Shown one piece after another: positions 8,499-16,430 of a stretch of DNA of 64,000 nucleotides; the first letter of the stretch is position 1; each line of letters begins with the position of its first letter. The notes below the pieces were generated by a model that was given only the letters and a program-made list of their open reading frames with translations, was not told the origin of the DNA and did no database searches. The translations under genes and the position numbers were made by a program. Source of the stretch: Planctomycetaceae bacterium (GTDB lineage Bacteria; Planctomycetota; Planctomycetia; Pirellulales; Pirellulaceae); assembly GCA_027487485.1 (NCBI GenBank), contig JAIYDN010000096.1:62001-126000 (forward strand), read 5' to 3'.

Positions 8499-8969
8499 TT
8501 AGGCTTTGCGAATCTCGATCGTACGAGGTTGCGGCTTGGCTTGCTTGGGGAGCAAAATGTGGAGCACTCCGTTGTCAAAACTCGCTTCAATCTTGTCGAC
8601 ATCCAAAAGCTTCGGCAGACGAATCGAACGCATGAAGGTTCCGGTCGAGCATTCGTTGCGATGAATATGTGAGGCTTCCGAGACGGGCCTGCTTTCTCGA
8701 CTGCCTGTGACAACCAATCTTTCTTCTTGCATCTCCAACTTTACATCTTCACTTTTGACGCCAGGCAAATCCAAATACAAACTGTACGAATCCTCTGCTT
8801 CGAAAATATCCAGAGCGGGTGTGTAGGCGAAGCTAGCGTTCGGCTTTTCGCAGCCCTCTCCTTGGCTTTCGCCCTTGTTAAACACTTGGTCGACAATCGT
8901 CTCCATGTCGGTCGCGAAGTCTTGAAGAGCCGAAGGAAGTTGGTGAATTGGGAATCGAAAATGGACCAT
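8499..8969 (-). CDS. Small heat-shock protein, Hsp20/alpha-crystallin family
   Basis: A 156-residue ATP-independent chaperone that binds unfolding proteins as an oligomer in the cytoplasm. The alpha-crystallin domain spans about residues 50-145: it starts with TPALDIFEAEDSYSLYLDLPGV, includes the RSIRLPK strand and ends with the conserved GVLHILLPK (134-142). The C-terminal tail is short and has the TIEIRKA form. ATG at 8969 is preferred over the upstream in-frame TTG at 8990 because an AAGGA ribosome-binding site lies about 10 nt before it. A perfect 7-bp palindrome lies about 46 nt upstream and could be a regulatory site. Confidence 0.9.
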   Translation of the reverse strand: MVHFRFPIHQLPSALQDFATDMETIVDQVFNKGESQGEGCEKPNASFAYTPALDIFEAEDSYSLYLDLPGVKSEDVKLEMQEERLVVTGSRESRPVSEASHIHRNECSTGTFMRSIRLPKLLDVDKIEASFDNGVLHILLPKQAKPQPRTIEIRKA

Positions 8970-9014
8970 CTTTGGTTTTTCCTTGAACAAAACGGAGAAA
9001 CGAACTGTGCAAGG

Positions 9015-9031
9015 TCTGTCAAACTGACAGA
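9015..9031. promoter_or_regulatory. Palindrome upstream of the hsp20 gene
   Basis: TCTGTCA-AAC-TGACAGA is a perfect inverted repeat, 46 nt from the hsp20 start and 138 nt from the divergent transporter start. It does not match the CIRCE element. It is a candidate operator; function is inferred from position only. Confidence 0.4.
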
Positions 9032-9168
9032 ACAGAAAAACTTGCTACATGGCTGAAAAGCAAGAAGCGTGCCAATTCAAATTATGTGGACTTGGGTTAT
9101 GATCCATATCTTCCAATCAACCCATACGCTTTGACTATCTCCCTCCCCTTTTAAAGCTCGGTAATCCC

Positions 9169-10278
9169 TTGAACCCTCCCGCGAAAGATCGATTCTACAC
9201 CCGCATCATCTACCTTTCTATTTTTACTGTATGCTTGGCCATGGTTGGGATCGTCTACGGTGCTCCTTGGTCTAAAGCCATCGTCGTGATCGGATTGTTT
9301 GCAGTGGCCCTTGGCTTCGCCATGCATTCGACCATGAAGACATATGGGTTCGCAGCCTGGGTTGTCGTTGTGGTTGTTTCAGCCCTTTTGTACCCTGCGT
9401 CCTTTTTGCAGTTAGGGCCGATAGAAGGGGTCGATTCACTGACCTATTTGATCCAAATTGCCATGTTTGGCATGGGAGCTACGTTGACCCATTCCGACTT
9501 CTTGCGAGTTCTGAAAATGCCCAAAGGAGTTGTACTGGGGTTTGTGCTCCAGTTTTCCGTGATGCCTCTATTGGGGTGGAGTATTGCCGCTGCTCTTCGA
9601 CTGCCACCGGAAATCGCCGTCGGAGTTATTCTTGTTGGCTGTTGTCCTGGCGGAGTATCCTCCAACGTGATCACTTATTTGGCTAAAGGGAATGTCGCAT
9701 TATCGGTAACGATGACAGCGTGCACCACTTTGGCTTCCCCCATCATGACCACCTCTCTGATGTACCTGCTTGCAGGTCGATCCATCTCGATCGATTACTT
9801 TGAAATGTTTCGCAACATCTGCCTGACGGTTTTTGCGCCGGTGATTGCAGGCCTGATTTTCAATTCGTTGATGAATCGATGGAAGTTGGGCGGAGCGACG
9901 ATGGACCGATACCTTGCCATAGTTGCGATGATCGCAATCTGCTTGATATGCGGAATCATTGCAGCCAACTCCTCGAACGACATCAAACAAGTCGGCCCTA
10001 TTCTGCTGATCGCCGTTCTACTCCATAACTTGCTCGGGTACTTGTTGGGTTACGGAGGTGCAAAGATGTTTGGCATGAACGAAGCCGACTCACGAACCAT
10101 TGCGATCGAAGTCGGGCTTCAGAATGGAGGCATGGCTGCAATGCTGGCCACCAAAGTACTAAAGCTATCTTCCGCCGCGATCGCACCTGCAATCTTTGCA
10201 CCGGTCATGAACGTAACGGGTTCGCTTCTCGCCGCTTGGTGGGGGCGAAGCAATACAGATACTAAACCACTTCTTTGA
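9169..10278 (+). CDS. BASS-family transporter (bile acid:sodium symporter-like)
   Basis: A 369-residue inner-membrane protein with about ten hydrophobic helices, assigned to the bile acid:Na+ symporter (SBF/BASS) family. Hallmarks are the discontinuous-helix segments GCCPGGVSSNVITYLAKGNVA (here around residues 150-170) and EVGLQNGGMAAMLA (near 310-323), whose Asn/Gln/Gly residues line the Na+ and substrate site. Bacterial members carry pantoate, 2-keto acids or other organic anions; the substrate here is unknown. The start is TTG at 9169. The gene is divergent from hsp20 and its last 17 bp overlap the convergent oxidoreductase gene. Confidence 0.88.
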   Translation: MNPPAKDRFYTRIIYLSIFTVCLAMVGIVYGAPWSKAIVVIGLFAVALGFAMHSTMKTYGFAAWVVVVVVSALLYPASFLQLGPIEGVDSLTYLIQIAMFGMGATLTHSDFLRVLKMPKGVVLGFVLQFSVMPLLGWSIAAALRLPPEIAVGVILVGCCPGGVSSNVITYLAKGNVALSVTMTACTTLASPIMTTSLMYLLAGRSISIDYFEMFRNICLTVFAPVIAGLIFNSLMNRWKLGGATMDRYLAIVAMIAICLICGIIAANSSNDIKQVGPILLIAVLLHNLLGYLLGYGGAKMFGMNEADSRTIAIEVGLQNGGMAAMLATKVLKLSSAAIAPAIFAPVMNVTGSLLAAWWGRSNTDTKPLL

Positions 10279-11602
10279 CTTCGAAGCCTGCTCGATAGGT
10301 TTTGGTTAATAGTCGATTGGCTGATTCGACACCGCTTATTCTAAGCGAGGAAGCATCCCAACCCAAGGCTTGACCGGGGAACCTAGCAGCAACGTTTCCT
10401 AGCTGGACAGCTTCTGAAATAGGGCCTGCAAAATCGAATCCATCCGTCGTCTTCTTCCCTTCTCTTACGGCATCAACCCAATCATGCCAATGATTGCCCG
10501 CCTCCACTTTGGGCATCGCCACATCGTTCATGCTTTGCTTGTTGCGGAACAACATGGGCATACCAACGTGTGGCAAAACCATAACTCCCTCTTCACCAAG
10601 AAACAGGGAGCCAGCTTTGGGAAGCTCCATGGAGTCTGGCATTTGTGCAAGTTCACGCGGGGGCATTAGTCCGCCGTCGCGCCATTGGATTTGGATCAAC
10701 GGGCCTGCGGTCCGTTTAGTTCCAGGGAAGGTGTACGTTACGGTTTCGGGGCCGGGCCAGACTTCGTTGTTCGTGCCATCGTGAGCTGCTACCACCGAAG
10801 TTGGGGCAGTGAGCTCCAATGCGCCAAAAACGGGATCCAATAAATGACACCCGAAATCACCTAAAGCACCCGATCCAAAGTCTTGCCAATCGCGCCACTT
10901 AAACGGATGGTAAACGTCGGGAGCAAATGGTCTGTCTGGAGCAGCACCAAGCCACAGGTCCCATTGAACATTTTTGGGAGCGACACTGGCTTCAGGCCTA
11001 TCGAGTCGGTTATTGTATTGTCGGCCTTGAACCCCCACCCACGAATGCACTTCACGGACCTTGCCGATCACCCCCTGGTGAATAAGCTTCACGCCCAAAC
11101 GATACTCGGCGGCAGAATGAATCTGATTTCCCATCTGAGTGGTTAAGTTCCGCTTTTGCGCAAGCAAACTCATTTGTCGCGATTCCCAAACTGTGTGCGA
11201 TAGCGGCTTCTGGCAATAGATATGCTTCCCCATGTTCATGGCCATCATGGCTGCTGGTGCGTGCATATGATCAGGGGTTGAAACAATGACTGCGTCTACC
11301 TTGTCCCCTAAATCTGACAGCATCTCACGATAGTCCGCAAAATGAGCAACATCGGGAAACTTCTGATCCGCTTGAGCAAAGCGACTCGAATCAATATCGC
11401 AAAATCCAACAAACTGAACCTGCGGATGCGACCCCACGCTCGACAAGTCGGCCCAACCCATGCCATTCACGCCGATACAAGCAACTTGCAATCGCTCCAC
11501 CGAGCTTCGAGCCTTCAAGACTTGGGGACAAACCACGGCCCCAAGACCCAACGCGGTAGATTGAGCTAGAAATGAACGACGACTTTTGATTCTGGTTGGC
11601 AT
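10262..11602 (-). CDS. Tat-exported Gfo/Idh/MocA-family oxidoreductase
   Basis: A 446-residue protein starting with a twin-arginine signal (SRRSFLAQS, residues 7-15, then a hydrophobic stretch), so it is likely exported folded with its nicotinamide cofactor. The Rossmann motif is IGVNGMG (43-49), then STPDHMHAPAA (108-118) and QKPLSHT (131-137), the position of the usual EKP catalytic lysine. The C-terminal dehydrogenase domain includes WRDWQDFGSGALGDFGCH. This secreted subtype is abundant in planctomycetes and is linked to sugar or polysaccharide metabolism. The exact substrate is unknown. The 3' end overlaps the convergent transporter gene by 17 bp. Confidence 0.87.
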   Translation of the reverse strand: MPTRIKSRRSFLAQSTALGLGAVVCPQVLKARSSVERLQVACIGVNGMGWADLSSVGSHPQVQFVGFCDIDSSRFAQADQKFPDVAHFADYREMLSDLGDKVDAVIVSTPDHMHAPAAMMAMNMGKHIYCQKPLSHTVWESRQMSLLAQKRNLTTQMGNQIHSAAEYRLGVKLIHQGVIGKVREVHSWVGVQGRQYNNRLDRPEASVAPKNVQWDLWLGAAPDRPFAPDVYHPFKWRDWQDFGSGALGDFGCHLLDPVFGALELTAPTSVVAAHDGTNNEVWPGPETVTYTFPGTKRTAGPLIQIQWRDGGLMPPRELAQMPDSMELPKAGSLFLGEEGVMVLPHVGMPMLFRNKQSMNDVAMPKVEAGNHWHDWVDAVREGKKTTDGFDFAGPISEAVQLGNVAARFPGQALGWDASSLRISGVESANRLLTKTYRAGFEVKEVV

Positions 11603-11752
11603 AGGTGACTATCGATCGTGAGAGAATAGAATCGAAATGAATCCAGTTATGGAGTCTACAGTCTACCAAGAATCACTCCGTTTCGCTCGCCTTGCCACCA
11701 AGAGATTACTGAGCTCTAGTGGTAAGAAACCTCGATTCGGGAGATGATGCGG

Positions 11753-12934
11753 CTAGTGGTCCGTTCGCCACAAGATATTCTGCATCTGAGATTTTTTGAT
11801 TCGTTCTGCACCGAACGCAAGGACACCACCGGCTGGACTGGCTATTTTCAGCTTCGACTGCTTCAAATCGAGTTTGGTAGAATGGGCTTCATGCAGCAAA
11901 CGAACAACGGGCTGAAGAGGATATCCATCGTTGCTTTTAATGACCACTGCCTTCGAATCATCGTCCAGAATCACGGAAGATCCGATTGGATATAGCGATA
12001 GACCATTCATCATCAAGAAGAACGTGCTTTTGCAAAACTTCCCCATGGCAGCATGATGTGACAAATAAGCAATTGAATCCGCTTGGTCCATCGGAGTTCC
12101 TTGGACAGGAAACGTCAATTCCAAGTAGGCGTCTGCCAAGTTCAAAATAACAGCACCCGGATGAGCTTGTTTCAATTGCAGGCCACGCGGATATCCACTT
12201 CCGTCCGCCTGTTCATGGACTTGCGAGATTATCGTGATCGCATTCTTTGAGATCCCTTCGATTCCATTGAGCATCTCGGCACTCTCTAATGGATGCCTGC
12301 GATACTCGTTTGCGCTCAAGTCGTCCCGTCGCGATTTCTCTTTTGAAAACCACTCAGGGTGCACCATCAAACTGCTATCATGCAAGGCACCGGCCATTCC
12401 GATGTCGAGCGACTCTCGCGCTTCGTCTTTGCGAAAGAGACTCATCACAATTGCAAGTAACGATAGCTTGGTCGCCCTGGCCGCAAGTCGTTCTGCGATC
12501 GACGGATCAACAACCTTAGATCGCAAACTTACTAACGCTAACGATGCCGAAATGTCCTTGTTCGCTTCCGCGAGAAACGAATCAATGCTCTTTCCAAGTT
12601 GCTCCACACCGGAAATATCTCCGTCTTGCGTGGACTGAACGAGCCTCAAGATGGAATCCTGAGTCGACGTAATCGCGGATTGAATCGCCTCAATTCGCTC
12701 AGCATCATAGGAACCAAGAAGAGTAGCCTCCGATTTCTCGGCTTCGGAATTGGCTGCTCCGCGAACCGTTACCGAGTTGATGTTCTTCTTGCGAAGAATC
12801 TCTTTCAACCGCTCTTGAATCGGTACGCCGGCTTTGAGCAAGACTTGACCATTTGCATCGGTAAGGTCAAAACTCAACGAAGTCCCAACTTGCAAATCTT
12901 CGGTTTGGATGACCCAGGTTTGAGCGTCGCTCAT
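11753..12934 (-). CDS. Degenerate HD-GYP domain protein
   Basis: A 393-residue cytoplasmic protein with an HD-GYP-like core at about residues 145-290. The second half of the signature is clear: HPLESAEML (His214), then VHEQADGSGYPRG (His240, Glu241, GYP 247-249). The first half is eroded: HD at 185-186 is followed by SSLMV where active c-di-GMP phosphodiesterases have IGK, and the early metal-binding His of the HS..V motif is not seen (SIAERLAARATKL). About 140 residues of unassigned sequence precede the domain and about 100 follow. It may bind rather than cleave cyclic dinucleotides. A stand-alone gene, ATG start. Confidence 0.7.
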   Translation of the reverse strand: MSDAQTWVIQTEDLQVGTSLSFDLTDANGQVLLKAGVPIQERLKEILRKKNINSVTVRGAANSEAEKSEATLLGSYDAERIEAIQSAITSTQDSILRLVQSTQDGDISGVEQLGKSIDSFLAEANKDISASLALVSLRSKVVDPSIAERLAARATKLSLLAIVMSLFRKDEARESLDIGMAGALHDSSLMVHPEWFSKEKSRRDDLSANEYRRHPLESAEMLNGIEGISKNAITIISQVHEQADGSGYPRGLQLKQAHPGAVILNLADAYLELTFPVQGTPMDQADSIAYLSHHAAMGKFCKSTFFLMMNGLSLYPIGSSVILDDDSKAVVIKSNDGYPLQPVVRLLHEAHSTKLDLKQSKLKIASPAGGVLAFGAERIKKSQMQNILWRTDH

Positions 12935-13281
12935 GACTCAAGTCCTAAAATCCAGGATGGGAGCTAAAGTTAGGGGTTCGAAGGCAATTTGGCCAAAAAT
13001 CCACAGACCTTGGAAAAGAAGCAAAAACCTCCAAAGAATCAAAATTGGTAAAGCCATCCTTGTCTATCGTGTAGGAACGCTAGAAAGTCAAACAAAGCTG
13101 GCAATAATAATCTATCTTAAGGGAGATCCCTCATACCTCGAGATGCATTCTCGAATCATCCTCCACACATCCCCCACTGGCAAGGATGGCCCAGTGCCAA
13201 GAATGGGGGGGCCAGACCAACCGTACTTTTCATCCGTTCTCTAAAGCGCGGTTCCATGGCGGGTGACCAACCACTGACGGA
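12935..13281. other. Intergenic region without a recognised gene
   Basis: 347 bp between two minus-strand genes. A plus-strand frame of 103 codons (12933-13244) crosses it but has no ribosome-binding site and unusual composition, so it is not called. A modest hairpin (CACTGG / CCAGTG near 13178-13199) precedes a G-run; nothing else stands out. Confidence 0.5.
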
Positions 13282-14313
13282 TTAGGCAAAGCGTGGCCGA
13301 AGGAGAGTCCAAATCTTCTCCAAATAGGCATAAAAGTTGTGCGTTAGAACATGGTCTGGTCTGGCTGTCCAGGAATATTTCTCTGAGATTTCTGTACCCG
13401 ACAGCTCTTTTCGGTCAGTAGGTTTCCGAAGCATGAGGTAGGGAAGGTCAGTCACGTTTGCTCCTAACCAAGCAACCAGGTCGTTGGCAAGGGCGTGGAT
13501 CGTCACAATATCTTGTCCCATCATCCCAGCTTCCGACCAGAAGACCACCGGCGAAGCAACCGCCTCAATTCGCATGGAAGCAATTGCCTTGACGCCACGT
13601 ACCGCCGCCACCGCATTGACTGCGTTGCAAGTGATAATGTTCCCCTGACTATGAGCTACGATGTGGGCCTTTTCAAAACCAGGCTCCAAGAGTTTTTTGT
13701 AAAGTGCCCCCGTAGCTCGATTAAATCTCGTAAGATTCTCACCCATCTCTGTCTCAATCGTTGATTGAGATATCCCACGCTTTTTCTTCACCCATGTCGT
13801 GAATTGATCCCAATCGGTACTCTGAAGCTTATCGGTAAGACATTCGATCAAATCAGTTAGAATATTGCCTGCGTCTGCCCCTGCAACTTTAGCGCTGCCT
13901 TGAGTGTCGCCGAACACAAAGCTTTCCCCCGAGCCGTTATAAACCCCCAGTACTGGACCTCCACTGACAGCCGCAACGGAACATGCTTGAGCACGAAACT
14001 TGGCAGGACTGCCTTGCATGCCGTTCACAAACAGAACAGGATAGCCGCCCGTTCTTCGCTCTCGCTTTTCATACCGCGCTCGCTTGTCTGTCAGGAAGAA
14101 CATGGCGTACTCACTGACATCGAACGGTCGGATTTCTCCATCGCTGATCGCTTCGATGGAGCCGATGAACTGAATATCTTGGTCGCGAGGCGTTTTCGAG
14201 ATGATGGCAGGTCGGCTCGATTGCCCACGAAAAGTCAATTTTGGTCCTTCGCTTGGCGGCGGTGCGTGATTCACATGGAGACCGAGCGGATTCGGAGAAC
14301 GAAAGTTTGGCAT
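13282..14313 (-). CDS. Alpha/beta-hydrolase fold protein (lipase/esterase-like)
   Basis: A 343-residue protein that I cannot place in a named family. The central part fits an alpha/beta hydrolase: YPVLFVNGMQGSPAKF (residues 91-106) resembles the strand and oxyanion loop, and AHIVAHSQGNII (216-227) is a nucleophile elbow of the form H-S-Q-G-N with Ser222. Candidates for the acid and base are the Asp in HALANDLVAW and a His in the C-terminal PDHVLTHNFYAYL. No signal peptide or membrane helix is seen. The first 65 residues look disordered. Neighbours give no functional hint. Enzyme class is inferred from motif order only. Confidence 0.6.
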   Translation of the reverse strand: MPNFRSPNPLGLHVNHAPPPSEGPKLTFRGQSSRPAIISKTPRDQDIQFIGSIEAISDGEIRPFDVSEYAMFFLTDKRARYEKRERRTGGYPVLFVNGMQGSPAKFRAQACSVAAVSGGPVLGVYNGSGESFVFGDTQGSAKVAGADAGNILTDLIECLTDKLQSTDWDQFTTWVKKKRGISQSTIETEMGENLTRFNRATGALYKKLLEPGFEKAHIVAHSQGNIITCNAVNAVAAVRGVKAIASMRIEAVASPVVFWSEAGMMGQDIVTIHALANDLVAWLGANVTDLPYLMLRKPTDRKELSGTEISEKYSWTARPDHVLTHNFYAYLEKIWTLLRPRFA

Positions 14314-14354
14314 ACGAATCGGACTTTCTTAATACTGTTCGGCGACCATCACGG

Positions 14355-14735
14355 CTAGCAAACGGAGAAACTTAGTTTGACGCAACTTGAACTCCAAAGC
14401 AAGCTCACCAACCAGGAGATGCTAAAGGCCTGATCAACGTCGTGAAAACAATTTTCCCAAGCATCTAAGGTGTCGTTGCCAAGCGAGGAAAGTTGCGTGT
14501 CGGCAAGAAATTTCGCCCCCTTTTCTGAAAACATGGGAGTTATAGCTACCAAGCAGACCGTTTCTCGGGACACACCCGCTCCGTATTGTTTAGCAAAATC
14601 CTCAGGATCGAGTGCATTTCCTTCAACCGCACACGGCTCAAAGCGATCCCTTGCTATAATCCGGGTCAGCCATGTCGGGCGATAGAGTTTTGAATTCAAA
14701 GGGTGTTTGCAAGTCGCGATTCTCGTAGATGCCAT
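14355..14735 (-). CDS. Hypothetical protein, weakly supported
   Basis: A 126-codon minus-strand frame in a 500-bp gap, ATG at 14735 with GGAG about 15 nt upstream. The middle (residues 25-105) has an ordinary protein-like composition, with acidic and aliphatic residues mixed. The last 20 residues are Ser/Cys/Trp-rich and look less natural. No known motif is present. It would lie 41 bp before the hydrolase gene on the same strand, so a small operon is possible. It may equally be a chance frame; low confidence. Confidence 0.3.
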   Translation of the reverse strand: MASTRIATCKHPLNSKLYRPTWLTRIIARDRFEPCAVEGNALDPEDFAKQYGAGVSRETVCLVAITPMFSEKGAKFLADTQLSSLGNDTLDAWENCFHDVDQAFSISWLVSLLWSSSCVKLSFSVC

Positions 14736-14813
14736 TCACACACTTGCTCCATGGCAAACGACAGATGATACCCAGAGTTTGGTCTTAAGCGCATTTTGAA
14801 AAGCAACAGAACC

Positions 14814-16124
14814 ATGAACACGAATCAGAATGAAAACGGGACGATCACTGAAGCAATATCCCGGCTGAACAACCAGGATTTCTCTACCGCCGTTTCCATT
14901 TGCCAGAATCTGACAACAAACAACCCACGAGATGCGTTGGCATGGCACATTCTTGGAATTGCCGACGCTCAACAAGGAAATCTTGAACAAGCCGTTGTGA
15001 GCTTGCGAACGGCTACATTGCTCGCTTGGAACAACGCCAATTACCATTTCAATCTAGCATTGGCATACCGAGGCACAGGGAAAAATGATCTGGCTGAAGC
15101 TTCTTACCGCGAAGCGATTCAGCAAAATGACGACCTGCACGAAGCTTACATCAACTTAGGTTCTCTTTTGGCAGACCAAAACAAGTTCCATGACGCTGCC
15201 GAACTCTTGAAAAAACGACTTGAGAGATGCGATACCGCTTCCGATTTGCATTACAACCTAGCAAACTTATTGCAAGATCTTGGCGACTACCAAGAAGCAA
15301 TACAGCATTACACAAGAGCAGTGCATTTATCGCCGGATTTCGTGGACGCTCGAGAGAACTTAGTCAGAGCGCTTTTGGCGCAAGATCGGTCGCAAGATGC
15401 CCTGGTAGTCCTACAGGAATGGATAAAAGTATTCCCTGAATCGTCAGTGGCTCGTCACATGCTAGCTTCTCTCGACGGGGAGAATGTTCCTGATCGCTGT
15501 GATGATCAATACATCCGCGAGACCTTTGGCGATCACTTCGCCGAAAAGTTCGATGATCAGCTCTCTAGACTCCAATATCAAGCACCTGATCTGGTCGCCA
15601 ACGCTCTCGTGTCGCTTTCCGAGGCACAAGGAAAGCTGATCATTTTAGACGCGGGATGCGGTACCGGACTTTGCGCCGAAAAAATTCGCCCCTTTGCCGC
15701 AGTGCTCCACGGTGTCGATCTTTCAGCATCAATGCTCAAGATTGCGGAGGCCCGGAAGCTATACGACCACTTGGTGGAAGATGAATTGACCGCCTACCTC
15801 TTTTCACATCCCAACGAGTACGATTGCCTCATTAGCGCAGACACCCTCTGCTATTTTGGCGACCTAAGTCAAGTAGCTCATGCTGCGAAGAAAGGACTTC
15901 GGAGCAATGGCTTGCTTATTTTTACTGTCGAGCTGCAAGCGAAGGAGGCATCTGCCCCTTTTTCACTTCAGGCGAACGGGCGCTATTGCCACTCCGAACA
16001 CTACGTGCGAAGCTCCCTGGAAGGCGAAGGTTTCAAGGTGCAAAGCATTGAAGCGGTTACCCTTCGTACAGAGCGCGGCCAGCCAGTTCCTGGCGCCCTT
16101 GTGGTGGCGCAGCTTATCGCTTAA
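14814..16124 (+). CDS. TPR-repeat protein fused to a SAM-dependent methyltransferase
   Basis: A 436-residue protein with two parts. Residues about 10-215 contain five or six tetratricopeptide repeats (for example AWHILGIADAQQGNLEQAV and HYNLANLLQDLGDYQEAI), a helical protein-binding scaffold. Residues about 235-436 are a class I methyltransferase: motif I LDAGCGTG (278-285), HGVDLSASML for the ribose-binding acidic loop, and ISADTLCYFGDL for the post-II strand. The target is not known; such fusions often modify a protein or lipid recruited by the TPR part. ATG at 14814 is chosen over the upstream TTG at 14796. It begins a plus-strand run with the AtzG/AtzE-like genes and pepA. Confidence 0.82.
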   Translation: MNTNQNENGTITEAISRLNNQDFSTAVSICQNLTTNNPRDALAWHILGIADAQQGNLEQAVVSLRTATLLAWNNANYHFNLALAYRGTGKNDLAEASYREAIQQNDDLHEAYINLGSLLADQNKFHDAAELLKKRLERCDTASDLHYNLANLLQDLGDYQEAIQHYTRAVHLSPDFVDARENLVRALLAQDRSQDALVVLQEWIKVFPESSVARHMLASLDGENVPDRCDDQYIRETFGDHFAEKFDDQLSRLQYQAPDLVANALVSLSEAQGKLIILDAGCGTGLCAEKIRPFAAVLHGVDLSASMLKIAEARKLYDHLVEDELTAYLFSHPNEYDCLISADTLCYFGDLSQVAHAAKKGLRSNGLLIFTVELQAKEASAPFSLQANGRYCHSEHYVRSSLEGEGFKVQSIEAVTLRTERGQPVPGALVVAQLIA

Positions 16125-16230
16125 AAGAGGCTAAGTTGACTGAACGGGGTTACCGGGTTACATGGAGTAATAGAAAAAAATCTTTTGCAGTCGTGAATGA
16201 GAGACGGATTCGCAACGAAGAAAAACCATC

Positions 16231-16428
16231 ATGGAGCAGCCACAACCAAACGAAATGCAAATTGAAGTTTCGCAGATTCTGGGACTCGATATTCCTAACC
16301 AATGCCTGCCTGGAATTCAAGCAAGTCTTCAATTGCTGCAAACGCACGCAAACATTTTGCGACAGTACACGTCTATGCTCAGTGAGGAAAGCAAAGCAGA
16401 ACTTCAAGAATGCGAAGGGGAGCGATAG
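16231..16428 (+). CDS. AtzG-like small amidase subunit
   Basis: A 65-residue protein that resembles the AtzG/DUF4089 family in its core, LGLDIPNQCLPGIQASLQLL, the same layout as the LGL.l....pgV..nl..l consensus. AtzG binds the amidase AtzE much as GatC binds GatA, and stabilises it. The gene ends 2 bp before the preferred start of an AtzE-type amidase, the arrangement seen in biuret-degradation loci, which strongly supports the pairing. The C-terminus is shorter and more polar than usual (ESKAELQECEGER). ATG start. Confidence 0.7.
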   Translation: MEQPQPNEMQIEVSQILGLDIPNQCLPGIQASLQLLQTHANILRQYTSMLSEESKAELQECEGER

Positions 16429-16430
16429 TC

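Noticed and set aside
12933-13244. 103-codon plus-strand frame in the gap before the hydrolase
   Set aside because: No ribosome-binding site, no family-like motif, Lys/Arg/Ile composition unlike neighbours.
14655-14660. TATAAT sequence upstream of the TPR-methyltransferase gene
   Set aside because: No matching -35 box at the right distance; a single hexamer is not enough to call a promoter.
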